Assembly (NCBI GenBank): GCA_034509735.1
Contig: JACGWO010000003.1
Coordinates: forward strand, 6,262,001-6,326,000
Direction: 5' to 3'
From: Sesamum alatum
Taxonomy: Eukaryota > Streptophyta > Magnoliopsida > Lamiales > Pedaliaceae
Length of the DNA stretch: 64,000 nt
The notes below the pieces were generated by a model. It ran no database searches and was not told the origin of the DNA. It saw only the letters and a list, made by a program, of their open reading frames with translations. Made by a program: the position numbers and the translations under genes. Below, piece by piece: positions 1 through 9,660 of the stretch. The number at the start of each line of letters is the position of its first letter. Within the stretch, counting starts at the first letter, position 1.

Positions 1-276
1 TGCTTCTCCATACGTCTTAGGATCGTTATCCAAAAGATCAGTCGCACCTAGAAAGCCATATCTCACTGGAGGTCTGGACTCTCTAGTGGACCTACGGAGA
101 ACGGGAACGTCAGTCGTGACTGTGGGCGCTGACTGTATCGGAGCCGGCGGTTCAGGAACCGGGACTGGCTGTTCCTGAGGCTGTCCTTCATGCCTAGCAT
201 GTTGGACTTCTCGAGGTTGGTCAGCCCTTCGGCTGTTAATCCTGAATCCTCTAAGTGAGGGTTCCGCGGCCTCCTC
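1..276 (-). pseudogene. A1 pol fragment, linker between integrase and reverse transcriptase
   Basis: The minus strand is open for the whole stretch. It reads as a proline-rich linker ending in the conserved copia segment RYGFLGATDLLDNDPKTYGEA-like (here RYGFLG then PKTYGEA), which precedes the reverse transcriptase domain. The same segment occurs in A2 (13645-13890) and in B1 and B2. It stops at 276 only because a solo LTR is inserted there; the frame resumes at 2282 on the far side. No lesion of its own is visible, but it belongs to a broken element. Confidence 0.8.
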
Positions 277-930
277 TGTTAGAATAGGTGACCATGTAAG
301 CCAATTTTGGCAGGAATATGTAACCTATGTCTAGACAATTCTTTGGTATTTGATAAAACATTTATGAATAAAGAAGTGAAAATTCATATGACAATACTTT
401 GTTTACGTTCACTTATATCTGCATTTACATTTCTGTTTACTACGCAAACAAAGCCCACGGACTAAGTAACGATTTCGGGGACTGGGACTACGCTTGGAGG
501 TAGGTCCATGAAATCAGTCTCACCGAATCAGTCCGGAAATCTCCAAGTCAAGGAATCCCGAAAATGGGTACCGGGATTCCCTTTGAGACTTGCACTAAGC
601 ATCTGCTGTCGCGTTTCATCGACGGGTGACGAAGGTCGTCCGAGCAGTGTTAGTGGGTCAGCATGCTAGGAAGCAGCTGACTGAGGTGACTCGTGGGAAC
701 CGTCTTACGGAGGACCTTGAGTATGGTCAGCAAGGTATGACGTGTATTCCCGGTTCCAACGGTACAGGCCAAGTCCTTTGACTTGAGGAACTGCTGAGTT
801 TACCTGTGCGTAAGGTCTGTATCTTAGATATGGTGAGAGATTGCCAAAATACTCTTGAGTAGTCATAAGCCATGTCTAGTGCAGCTCGGGTGCACAAAGT
901 GACAGTAGTTTCCAAGAAAGGATTTATCTC

Positions 931-950
931 CTGTCAAAAGGTATTGACAG
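931..950. promoter_or_regulatory. Inverted repeat CTGTCA...TGACAG in U3 of LTR-A
   Basis: CTGTCA at 931-936 and TGACAG at 945-950 face each other across 8 bases. The same inverted repeat with a 5-8 base spacer lies at the equivalent place in LTR-B (6111-6127) and LTR-C (49157-49175), although the surrounding sequence differs. TGACAG is the known core for TALE homeodomain (KNOX/BELL) proteins; that this is a binding site is inference. Confidence 0.4.
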
Positions 951-1586
951 TTGAGTCTCATGTATGCTATGTGTCTTGTCCCTGAAATCTGTGGCCACAG
1001 TGACTGAACAGAAGGGAAAGGTTTCCCTTGCGGCGTTTAGTAAGGACAGACCGACACTTAGATCCAAAATGGGTACCTGCTTTTTCCGTGCCCTAGACTC
1101 TAAGTGATGAGACCGAAGACAGAAGGACAAGTGTACTGTTAGAGTCTAAATGTTCATCCCCGAATATTTCTCCTAGTCTCTAGTCCCATGGACCGTTGCT
1201 AGATGGCCACCCATGGTGACGGACGGATTCTAGGAATCCGACAAGTCTAGCTGAATGGTGAACCTAAAGAGTCACACACTATCCACACACACTTAGTATT
1301 TAATTTGGAATTAAATATTGGAGTAAAGGAATGATTAAATTAGATTTAATCGGGTCCTATATTTTCTTGGAGAAATTAATTCCTTCTATTTGATAAAGGG
1401 AATTAAATTAATAAATAGGATTTATTAAAAGGGTTGATTTAATGGGCTTAGAATAAATAATAATATTTATTCATTATATTATATTTATTCTTTTAGCCTT
1501 TGGGAATATTTAATAGGATTTAAATATTCCATTAAATTAAAATCAACGGTTGAGATGGAAAGGGGAGATGGAAGGCTAGGATTCGT

Positions 1587-1700
1587 TTGACTAGGTCAAA
1601 CACTAGTTTGACTAGGACTTTGACTAGGTCAAAATCCTAGTCAAATTAGGTTACTTAGAGTTTGAGTTTAAAGAGGATTAAACTCTTCCTCTAGATAAAC
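1587..1700 (+). promoter_or_regulatory. LTR-A promoter region: W-box cluster and decayed TATA box
   Basis: Six TTGAC cores, three on each strand, lie in 1587-1644. About 50 bp downstream, where sister LTR-A copies have TATATAAA (36313-36320 and 58254-58261), this copy reads CTAGATAAA. CT-rich and CA-rich sequence follows at 1740-1800, as in many plant 5' leaders. TTGAC is the core of the WRKY-bound W-box; defence-inducible LTR promoters of this kind are known from tobacco Tnt1 and Tto1. Confidence 0.6.
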
Positions 1701-2281
1701 CTCTAGCTTCCAACATTTGTAGGATGATGATTCTTGAAAACACACACAACACACACTCTCTCCTCTCCTCTCTCGTCCGCCCCTCTCTCTCTCTCACCAA
1801 GAAAATATTATTTTTTTCTTGTTCTTTTGTTCTTGGAACAATTGAACTAAGGAAGATCGGTCCCGTTAATTCATAACGCGTGGTTGATCTATCCTCTCCA
1901 AAATAATACTTGTTCGTTGCTAGCACGACGTGCAAGAATACGTGGGTGGATCGTGTGTCACGATTTGGAGGATCTCAAGAACGAGGTCTTGGTGCAAAAC
2001 GGGGAACAACGCGAGTAGCAGTTGAAGACGAAAACGACAACGGGTAGGTCTCGTTTTAAGATTTTCGTCCCTCTTTAATTTTCAACTCTATGGCCTCCAT
2101 GATTTCTTTAATTGTTTTATGATCATGAGATACACCGAACGCCCGGGAACCTCAAGGGCACAGCCCTTGAGCGTGTTTTTTTTCAATTAAAAGCATGCCT
2201 TTTATTTTTGTAAATTTATTTTTTATCGCGCTTCCGCATTTGCGCAATTCCCGGGACAATCCACCCATTTCTTTCATCCTC

Positions 2282-4474
2282 TGATGGCTGGATTGCATCA
2301 CTTGATTCCTCAAGGATCAGCTCATCAGGTTGGATATCCTCCGGGAAGCCTTGCTCCAAGAATGCTGCATTTCTTGAAACAAACACCTTTTGTTCCAAGG
2401 GGTCATAAAAGTAATAACCCGCAATTTCTTTAGGGTATCCAACGAACCTGCATAAGCTAGACCTAGATTCTAACTTATCTCCCACCAACCTCTTGACGTA
2501 TGCGAGGCTACCCCACACTTTCAAGTAGTTGTAGGATGCAGGCTTGCCGTGCCATATCTCATATGGAGTTTGGGTCAATGTACTAGTAGGCGCTAAATTC
2601 AACAATTTGGCCGCCGTTTCTAGTGCGTAGCCCCAAAACGATAAGGGCAATTTGGTAAAACTCATCATGGACCGAACCATGTCCAATAGGGTTCGATTCC
2701 TCCTTTCAAAAACACCATTTAACTGCGGTGTTCCTGGAGGTGTCCATTCTGATATTATACCATGTTCTTTTAGATAATCTAGGAACTCCGTACTAAGGTA
2801 TTCACCGCCTCGGTCCGACCGAAGGATTTTAATTTTGCAGTTGGTTTGGTTCTCCACTTCAAGTCTGAATTCTTTAAACCTCTCAAGAGCTTCAGACTTG
2901 TACCTCATTAGGTAAAAATAACCATACCGTGAATGATCATGGTAAAGGTTATGAAGTAGGAAAACCCACCTCGGGCCTGCATCCTTAGTAGTCCACATAC
3001 GTCTGTATGGACCAAGTCCAACAGACCTGGGGCAAGCCTGCTTTGTCCTACAAAGGGCTTCTTGGTCATTTTCCCTCTTAGACAAGACTCAAAAGTTGGT
3101 AGATCGCTCAAGTCCCCAACCTCTAGGTTCTTTGAGTCTATCAACCTTTTCATCCTATCTTGGGATATGTGACCTAGCCTAGCATGCCACAGACGTGCGT
3201 TCCCGTTATTATCTAATTTTCGTTTGTTGCAAGATATAGAGTCCGTTATGCAATGTACCAAGTAGATGAGCAATTCCACACCTCATCAAATAAAAGCAAT
3301 TTTTATTGATTCTAAACTCATAACCACTATTGTCCAACAATGGAATGAAAATGATGTTTTTAATCATACTGGGTACAAAATAAACTTGCTCTAAATCTAT
3401 GCTAATACTATCACTAATCACTAGAGTGGCGGATCCTACTGCTTCTGCCGAGATGGCCTTGTCATTCCCAAGCTTCAGGATCATGTCCCCGCTACCCCAG
3501 TTTTCTGCTTCTTTTCAACACCTGCAAGTCATTGCAAATGTGAGCTCCACAGCCGGTATCTAATACCCAAGAGGCAGAACTAGTGACCATATTAACCTCA
3601 ATCACATATATACCTTGGTTCGAGAAGAGTTTGGGGCACTCTCTCTTCCAATGCCCTTTCTCACGGCAGTTGATACATATGTCATATGCCTTCGAATGTT
3701 GCTTGGAGACAACCTTTCCCTTTCCTTTGCCTTTCCCGTCTTTGACAATGGGAACACTCTTAGTGTTCGTAGCTGCTTTGACGGCCTTTCCCTTCCCCTT
3801 CTTCTTCTTCCAACGTCCGGCACCCTTGCCTTTCGTATTAGAAGTCGAAGCACCTCCAAACAATACCGAAGGCGTGGACTTCTTAGTCATTGCCTCGTAT
3901 TACACCAACATATTGATCAACTCATGAATGCCCTTCTCAAGTGCGTTCATGTTGTAGTTGATGATAAATTGTCAAAGGAGGGTCGGAGTGACTGAAGGAT
4001 CACATCTATGTACGTTTCATTATCGAGACCTGCCTTTAGGTCCTCGAGCTTTTCCTCCAGGGTAAGCATTTTAACCCCGTGCTCTTGTACAGAGGATCCT
4101 TCTGTCATTTTCCTTCCAAAGAACGCCTTGGTCGTGACATACCTAGTATGCCGGTCCGGGACTGCATAGCAATCCTTAAGGCGAGCCATAATGGAAGGGA
4201 CGTCGTCTAGCCTTTCATATTGCTTCTGAATCTCATTGGTCATCGAAGCAAGTATGATGCTACGGACCTTCCGGTTATCCTTATGCCAAGTCTCGAACGT
4301 CTCACGTTCTTCTGGTGTGGATCCTTCCGGTAAGGTCCTAGGGAGAGGCTCGTCCATGACGTAGCCTTGGTTCTCATAATCTAGGACTATCCTGAGATTG
4401 CGCAACCAGTCGTTGTAGTTTGTTCCATTGAATTTGTTTGTCTCAAGAATGGTGGAAAGTGGGTTCTTAGACAT
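2282..4474 (-). pseudogene. A1 gag-protease-integrase, broken
   Basis: The Gag ATG is at 4474 (protein starts MSKNPLSTILETNKFNGTNY). Following it are a CCHC zinc knuckle (CINCREKGHWKRECP), the protease motif WVLDTGCGAHI, the integrase HHCC region and the DDE core ending near 2282. Against A2 and A3 the lesions are: a 1-base deletion near 3968, a TAA stop near 3904, an extra C near 3495, a deletion of about 27 bp near 3232 and a 1-base deletion near 2943. The integrase glutamate segment reads GVFERRNR here rather than GVSERRNR. Not translatable as one polyprotein. Confidence 0.9.
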
Positions 4475-5440
4475 TTTAAAATCTACATTTTAGAAAAACA
4501 GCACACGATCAGCAGAAAATAAAAGACGGTGGTTTGATAAAATAATTAAATGCATGGACTTTAGTCATTTAATCCTCCCACTATTTATACGAAAACACGG
4601 TACTCTCAAACGTGATTTTCGGGAAATCCTTTCCAAGTGGGCTTGGGATCCACAGCTATTTTTCCCATACCCCGCTTTTACGATTCGCATGGAAAAGATC
4701 CTGTGGGAGGTATTCCATACCATTCTCGTTCCACGAGATTCCCAAGATTATTGTCTCACCCTTTCACATTATCCCGAGGACTCCAAGCGAATCATGTTAA
4801 TTGGGCGTTAGACCCAACCCAATCGACCGAGCCACAGACCCACTGGTACCCCCACGACTTGTGAGACAGGTAGCAGCAGCCCGTTTTTCGTTCATGACAT
4901 AGTGCAGCTTCCTTTAAGTACAATAACGTGCCACGACTCGTGAGACCACGCTATTGACCCAAAGCAGCTTCCTCACTATGCCATGGAGTGGAAGGCATGG
5001 ACAAACTCCTAGAGTTTATGTCCACTTTGTCTAGGGTCTAATATTTTGACATTGGTCCAACCAATGTGAGAGTAAGAAATGACCGAGATCTCAAATAAAT
5101 AAATATCTACACATACATCCATAATGCGTAAATAAACCATCCATAGCAGTTATACGATAAATAAACAACCCATTCATCCATCATCATAACCACATGCAAA
5201 ATTAAAGCCTAGCACGCCCCTGTTGGATGATCACGAGCCCGAATCCTATGCGACCCACTGAGCCCGCAGTGGATCTATGGTAAATCTAGGGTTGGTCCTA
5301 TACTATTACATTAATAGTAACCCAATCATCATGCTGATGGGCCTTGGTCTCTTTTTCTCTTTCTTCACTTCATGGAAAACTCCAAGGGACCTCCCGTCTA
5401 GGCTCTCCATGTGGTCCTTTCCTTCTTCTCCACCAATTAC
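4475..5440 (-). other. A1 leader (part), non-coding
   Basis: This is the gag-proximal part of the long leader between primer site and gag. It is collinear with 19713-20700 in A2 and 61000-61999 in A3. No credible reading frame is present. It ends at B0's target duplication ATTAC (5436-5440). Confidence 0.8.
4581..4946 (-). promoter_or_regulatory. A1 leader module: duplicated near-palindrome plus TATA box
   Basis: Read on the minus strand, GTCTCACGAGTCGTGG lies at 4931-4946 and a one-mismatch copy at 4852-4867, 79 bp apart. TATAAATAG is at 4581-4589, about 107 bp before the gag ATG. The same arrangement is found in every leader in this window. Confidence 0.6.
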
Positions 5441-6110
5441 TGTTGGAATAGGTGACCAGAAAGCCAATAGGTTTGGCAATTTGTAACCTATCCGACAACT
5501 TGATGTGAATGTAATATTATTATGTGATGAATAAGATGAGTATTCGTCACCAATGGTACCTTCTTTGTTGCGCTCATCTTACATTTGTTAAAACGGTGTT
5601 TAACTTATATCGCAACAAAGCCCACAGACCATGGATAACAACTCGTGCAGTTGGGCCACGCATTGGATGGTGGTCATGAAACCAACTGATTAAGAGTTGG
5701 GTCTGAAACGTTCCAAGTCGAGGACCTCGAGACAGGGCATCGAGAGTCCTATTCAGACTTGCATCAAGAGTCGTGTTCATTGGATGAGTGCCGTGTTTCA
5801 TCGGCGACAGGCGTGGGACGCCTACACGGTCTTGATGGGTTGGTCGACTGGGGTCGACCCGACTGGACTGACTCGCGGGGATCATCATATGGAAGCCTTG
5901 GAGGCTTGGTCGGTATGATTGGATTCCCCGGTTCCGATAGTACGGGAGTAATCCTCAGACTTGAGGAATCATGGCAGTCACGTGCACAAGACGGCTGTAT
6001 CTTGGATCTGGCGAGAGGTAATCATTCTGTAAGATGATTATCATAAGCCTTGTCCAGTGCAGTCAGAATGTGTAGCGAGGACGGTGGATTCCAAGAAGAG
6101 GATCCGTCCC

Positions 6111-6127
6111 CTGTCAGTATGTGACAG
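6111..6127. promoter_or_regulatory. Inverted repeat CTGTCA-GTATG-TGACAG in LTR-B
   Basis: A 6-bp inverted repeat with a 5-base spacer, in the U3 part. It corresponds in position to the repeats at 931-950 (LTR-A) and 49157-49175 (LTR-C). Function unknown. Confidence 0.4.
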
Positions 6128-6954
6128 AGGTATCTCCTATGCACTCGCAGACACGTTCATGCTGTTTGAAGCTGTGGCCACAGTGGTTGGTCGAACAGGG
6201 AATGGTTTCCTGTGTCGACGCAATGAAGCATACGTGGTCTCGAGTATTAAGCATAGATGCCTAGTCAAGGATGGGAACCGACGCCCAATTCCATACCGTA
6301 GACTAAGGCCGGGAGACGGTAGACGGAAGGATCTTACCCATACGGAATCGGCGCCTAAATGTTCACGCCAATTCACCTAGTCTCTAGTGCCATGGACCGT
6401 TGCTAGACGGCCACCCATGGTAACGGGCCCTTGTGGGACACAGGCCCAAGTCTAGCTGAGAGTGAACCTAAAGGGTCACACACACATCACCGAGGAGGTT
6501 GAGAGATCGACTTGGAGTCAATCTCGAAGGATAAAATAAGTATTTGGATTACTTAAGGGAAAGTCCATTGGATGGACGGGCCGATATTGTATCGGGCATT
6601 CATTTAATCGGTAAATTGGATTTTCGATTAAATATGGAAAGTTGAGATGTTGAGACGTTGGATCTTTTAATTGGATTAAAGATCAACGGGAATAATTTAA
6701 GTGGACATTAGATTGGATTTAATATTGGGTTCGTCGTAATTGGATTACGATAAAACCCGGTCCGTTAAATTATACCCAAGAGGAGAAATAATTCCTAATT
6801 TGGAATGGGAAGAAGTTGGACTTCTTTCCTTAATTAAACATGGCCGACATGCTCCCTTGGAGGAAGCAAAATCAGCCATGTTTCATGCTAGGTGGTATGT
6901 TGACTTGTCTCCTTTGGAAAGAGACAAATCAACTCCAATCAAGCTCTTCCTTTT

Positions 6955-6975
6955 TGGTATGATTTGATCATACCA
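6955..6975. promoter_or_regulatory. Perfect 9-bp-arm palindrome in U3 of LTR-B
   Basis: Arms TGGTATGAT and ATCATACCA are separated by three bases, about 105 bp upstream of the LTR TATA box. The palindrome is kept in the other LTR-B copies (for example near 11155, 21398, 30087 and 39394). It could be a protein-binding site or an RNA hairpin. Confidence 0.45.
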
Positions 6976-7079
6976 TAAATTTTGGTAGGCTTGATTGAAG
7001 AATTGATGGTGATTGATTGGAATGAATCTAGACATCCTTGGATGAACCTAGACACATTTCAATAATCACATTAATTATG

Positions 7080-7089
7080 TATATATAGG
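7080..7089 (+). promoter_or_regulatory. LTR-B TATA box
   Basis: TATATATAGG, followed about 80 bp downstream by a CT-rich tract (7160-7180). This is the most likely start region for the genomic RNA of family B. The same sequence is kept in the other LTR-B copies. Confidence 0.6.
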
Positions 7090-7665
7090 AGTATATACAA
7101 CACCAAGTAAATGATTCATTATTCATCTTTTGCTAGGAAAAAGAGAAGACAAAAATCCTCTCCTCTCTCTCAATTTTCGTGCTCCCTTCCTCTCTTACAC
7201 TTGTGTTCTTCACTTGATTTTGAATCAAGAAGAAGAACAAAGTAAGTTTAAGAGAACACTAATTCATAGTGTTCTTCTCTTAAACCGATTCCTTCCTAAA
7301 CCCGTTCTTTTCTAGTAAGAAGAACGTGTGTTTCTTCCGGTGTGGTGTGGATCACCTTTGGAGAATCCATACGTTTGGATTTCGTGAGCATTCCGGAGAA
7401 GGAACAATGCTAGTAGCCGGGAGCATACGCTAAACAATCAAAGGTAACGGTTTATTACGCTTTGATTGATTTCATTTATATATCTATGCCCTATGTGTTT
7501 AAATATATGTTTTAATATTTACACATCCTACATCGAACGCCCGGTTGAGCACCCAAGGGTACACCCCTTGGGATTCGCGTATTTTGAATTTGATTTAAAT
7601 TTACGCACTTTCCACGCTTTCTCGCTTCCCCTCACGCTCCCGAGCGGATCCGCTTGTCCTTCAAG

Positions 7666-7677
7666 TGGTATCAGAGC
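7666..7677 (+). promoter_or_regulatory. Primer binding site (initiator Met tRNA)
   Basis: TGGTATCAGAGC is the standard plant copia primer site, complementary to the 3' end of initiator methionine tRNA. It starts two bases after the LTR. It marks the end of the 5' LTR and the plus orientation of B0. Confidence 0.95.
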
Positions 7678-7916
7678 CCGGTTCGATGTAAGGGGCATAG
7701 ATCTATGTGTTTGGCATGATCTACTTGCTTTTAAATGGCTTTATTGGCATGTTAGATTACATAAATATATGAATAATATGATGATTCAATTGTTTGGATT
7801 TAATGGACTTTTGGCATACTTAATTTTGTTAGGTTGGATCTAAAATTGCATGCTTATTTTCAGAATAATATTACTGTTATTGTGCTGAAATAGTTTTGAA
7901 AAAAAAATAAAATTAT

Positions 7917-8035
7917 TGATCGGGCCGGCAGTGGCCGCGCGCAGGCGCGTGCGCAGCCGGCCACTGCTGGCCGAGGGCCAGAGCGCGGCACAGCGCGCTG
8001 CCCTGTGCGCGCGGCCGGCCGGCCAACACCGCCGT
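7917..8035. repeat. GC-rich island in B0 leader
   Basis: A low-complexity block of alternating C and G with many GCGC and GGCCGG runs, set in AT-rich sequence. Equivalent islands of different length and sequence are found in B1, A2, C1 and A3. Arg/Ala-rich reading frames across it are composition artefacts. Confidence 0.7.
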
Positions 8036-8991
8036 TTTGTGCCGTTTTTCGACTTTTTTCCGGAAAATTTGATTTTCTGTATTTTCTGCACAATATTCTG
8101 AAAATATATTAATTTTGCATTTTTGATTTTGAAATAATTGGATTATTCCTTGGATTAAATTTGCTTAATTAATTTGGGATTAATACATGCATTGGATGCA
8201 TTGTGTAAAATGTCCATTAAATTTAAAATTTGAATTTTACATATTATTTGTATGTTTATACTTTTGTGATGTTGGACATCACTTGGGTATTTGGAATATC
8301 CATTGGAATTTATGCATGATTATTTGGAATAATTATGTTATGTGTGTTGATGGAATCAACATGGGATGATCACAAGAGCCCTAGGCCTTATGTATGGATG
8401 AAGGTATGATCATTTATTTTCTGTTGGGTGGGGCCTGCGTGCCTCTTGTTTTTGGGACTATCATCTCCCGTATTTTCAGCCTCATGATGTTAAGACTTGT
8501 TTTCTTTATTACCGATGTATTACTTTCAGTTGTAATGAGAGTAGATAGGATTGGTGAGGTTTCAATTTTAACAAGCAATTGGAGTCGGAGACCCCAAGGA
8601 GGAGCATCAAGGCGTGAAACAAGAAGCACTTCAAGGCCCATTGGAATGACAATGGGTTTATTATTATTGTAATAATTTAGGACCACCCTAGACAGACCAT
8701 AGACTCACTGCGGGCTCAGTGGGTCGCATAGGTTGGGCTTGTGTTCATCCTAAACAAGGGTATGCTATGTTTTCTGCATGCGGCGTATTTATTTATCGCT
8801 TTAAATATTGGATATTTATGCATGCTAAAACACAATAATGTGATGAGGTCTCGGTCATACACAAACTCTCATTTGGTTGAACCAAATTAAATATTAGGCC
8901 CAGAACGGACTTGGATCAAAATGGTATTTTGGTCTGTCCGAGCCTTCCATCCACAGCAATGTGGTGAGGAAGCTACCACTACCCAAGTGTG

Positions 8992-9358
8992 GTCTCACGA
9001 GTCGTGGCACACTTGGACTAGGGGAAAGCTGCACTATTGTTGTGAACAAAAAGACTGCGCTCGCTGTTTTCCTGTCTCACGAGTCGTGGGGGCGACAGTT
9101 TGAGGTATGATTTGGTTGATGGGTCGGGCCCAACACTGAGTAACATGGTTCGCTTGGAGTCCTCGGGACCATGTGAATAGGTGAGGCAAAATATCTTGGA
9201 ATCTCATTGGATGAGAATGATATTGGATATCTCCCACAAGGTCTTCTTCATGTGAATCGTAAAAGCGGGGCATGGAGATTACGCTTGTGGATCCCAAGCC
9301 CACTAGGAAATGGTTTCCCCAAACTCCGCTTGAGAGTGGCGGACTTTCGTATAAATAG
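8992..9358 (+). promoter_or_regulatory. B0 leader module: duplicated near-palindrome plus TATA box
   Basis: GTCTCACGAGTCGTGG occurs exactly at 8992-9007 and 9074-9089. TATAAATAG is at 9350-9358, 97 bp before the gag ATG. The core CACGAGTCGTG is a palindrome except for its centre. Confidence 0.65.
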
Positions 9359-9454
9359 TGGGAGGGTTAAAGACTAAAAGACCAAGTCATCAACTTGAAC
9401 AATAATACTACCATCATCTGCTAATTTCTGCTTTACATTTTCATTAATGTAGAT

Positions 9455-9660
9455 ATGTCTAAGAACCCGTTAACCATGATTCTTGAGACTAACAAATTCA
9501 ACGGAACGAACTACTCGGACTGGCTGAGAAACCTTAGGATTGTCCTCGGTTTCGAGAACCAAGGCTACGTCTTGGACGAGCCGCCACCGAGCAACTTACC
9601 GGAGGGGTCCACGCCTGAAGAACGTTTGACGTTCGAGAAATGGCATGAGGACAATCGGAA
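9455..9660 (+). pseudogene. B0 gag, N-terminal fragment
   Basis: It starts MSKNPLTMILETNKFNGTNY, the B-type Gag N-terminus also seen in B1 and B2, and stays in frame for about 68 codons to FEKWHEDNRK. The next bases are already LTR-B, which adds a few unrelated residues and a stop. At the junction, GAAAG is shared by gag and LTR, so the breakpoint lies within 9658-9662. No functional Gag can be made. Confidence 0.92.

Larger units (their letters stand above)
277..2276 (+). mobile_element. Solo LTR-A with 5-bp target duplication
   Basis: The 2000-bp sequence begins TGTTAGAATAGGTGACC and ends ...ATTTCTTTCA. It is flanked by TCCTC at 272-276 and 2277-2281. Removing it and one TCCTC restores the pol sequence that is uninterrupted in A2 near 13855. 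A lone LTR with a target duplication is the known product of unequal recombination between the two LTRs of one element, so a complete plus-strand family A element once sat here. Its TATA box is mutated compared with sister copies. Confidence 0.95.
1..5440 (-). mobile_element. Ty1/copia element A1, partial, broken host copy
   Basis: This is a minus-strand LTR-retrotransposon whose 3' half lies beyond the left edge. Reading right to left it contains leader (5440-4475), gag, protease and integrase (4474-2282), then the integrase to reverse transcriptase linker (276-1). The order Gag-PR-IN-RT is that of Ty1/copia, not Ty3/gypsy. It is split by a solo LTR-A at 277-2276 (duplication TCCTC) and by element B0 after 5440 (duplication ATTAC). 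About three further bases of its leader follow B0, and then it is lost at a repair scar. Its own LTRs are not visible; its gag and leader match family A. Confidence 0.9.
5441..7663 (+). repeat. 5' LTR-B of B0
   Basis: A 2223-bp LTR that starts TGTTGGAATAGGTGACC and ends GCTTGTCCTTCA two bases before the primer site. Long for a copia LTR, which are more often a few hundred bp. Other copies of this LTR are at 9658, 20705, 29393, 37213, 38702 and 45962. Confidence 0.95.
7678..9454 (+). other. B0 leader, non-coding
   Basis: About 1.8 kb between primer site and gag with no convincing reading frame. It contains a GC-rich island (7917-8035), AT-rich sequence, and near its end the duplicated near-palindrome and TATA box. 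It is collinear with the leaders of B1 (27527-29378) and B2 (44659-45961). Confidence 0.85.

Noticed and set aside
3583..3995. Plus-strand frames opposite the zinc-knuckle region, also at 18820, 26687, 43816 and 62627 (other strand)
   Set aside because: They are antisense shadows of the Lys- and Gly-rich Gag tail and appear in every copy for that reason.
6740..6967. A 75-codon frame (with YPRGEIIPNLEWEEVGLLSLIKHGRHA) repeated at 10941, 21406 and 39401
   Set aside because: It lies in the U3 part of LTR-B, begins at TTG rather than ATG, and recurs only because the LTR is repeated. No sign of selection on codons.
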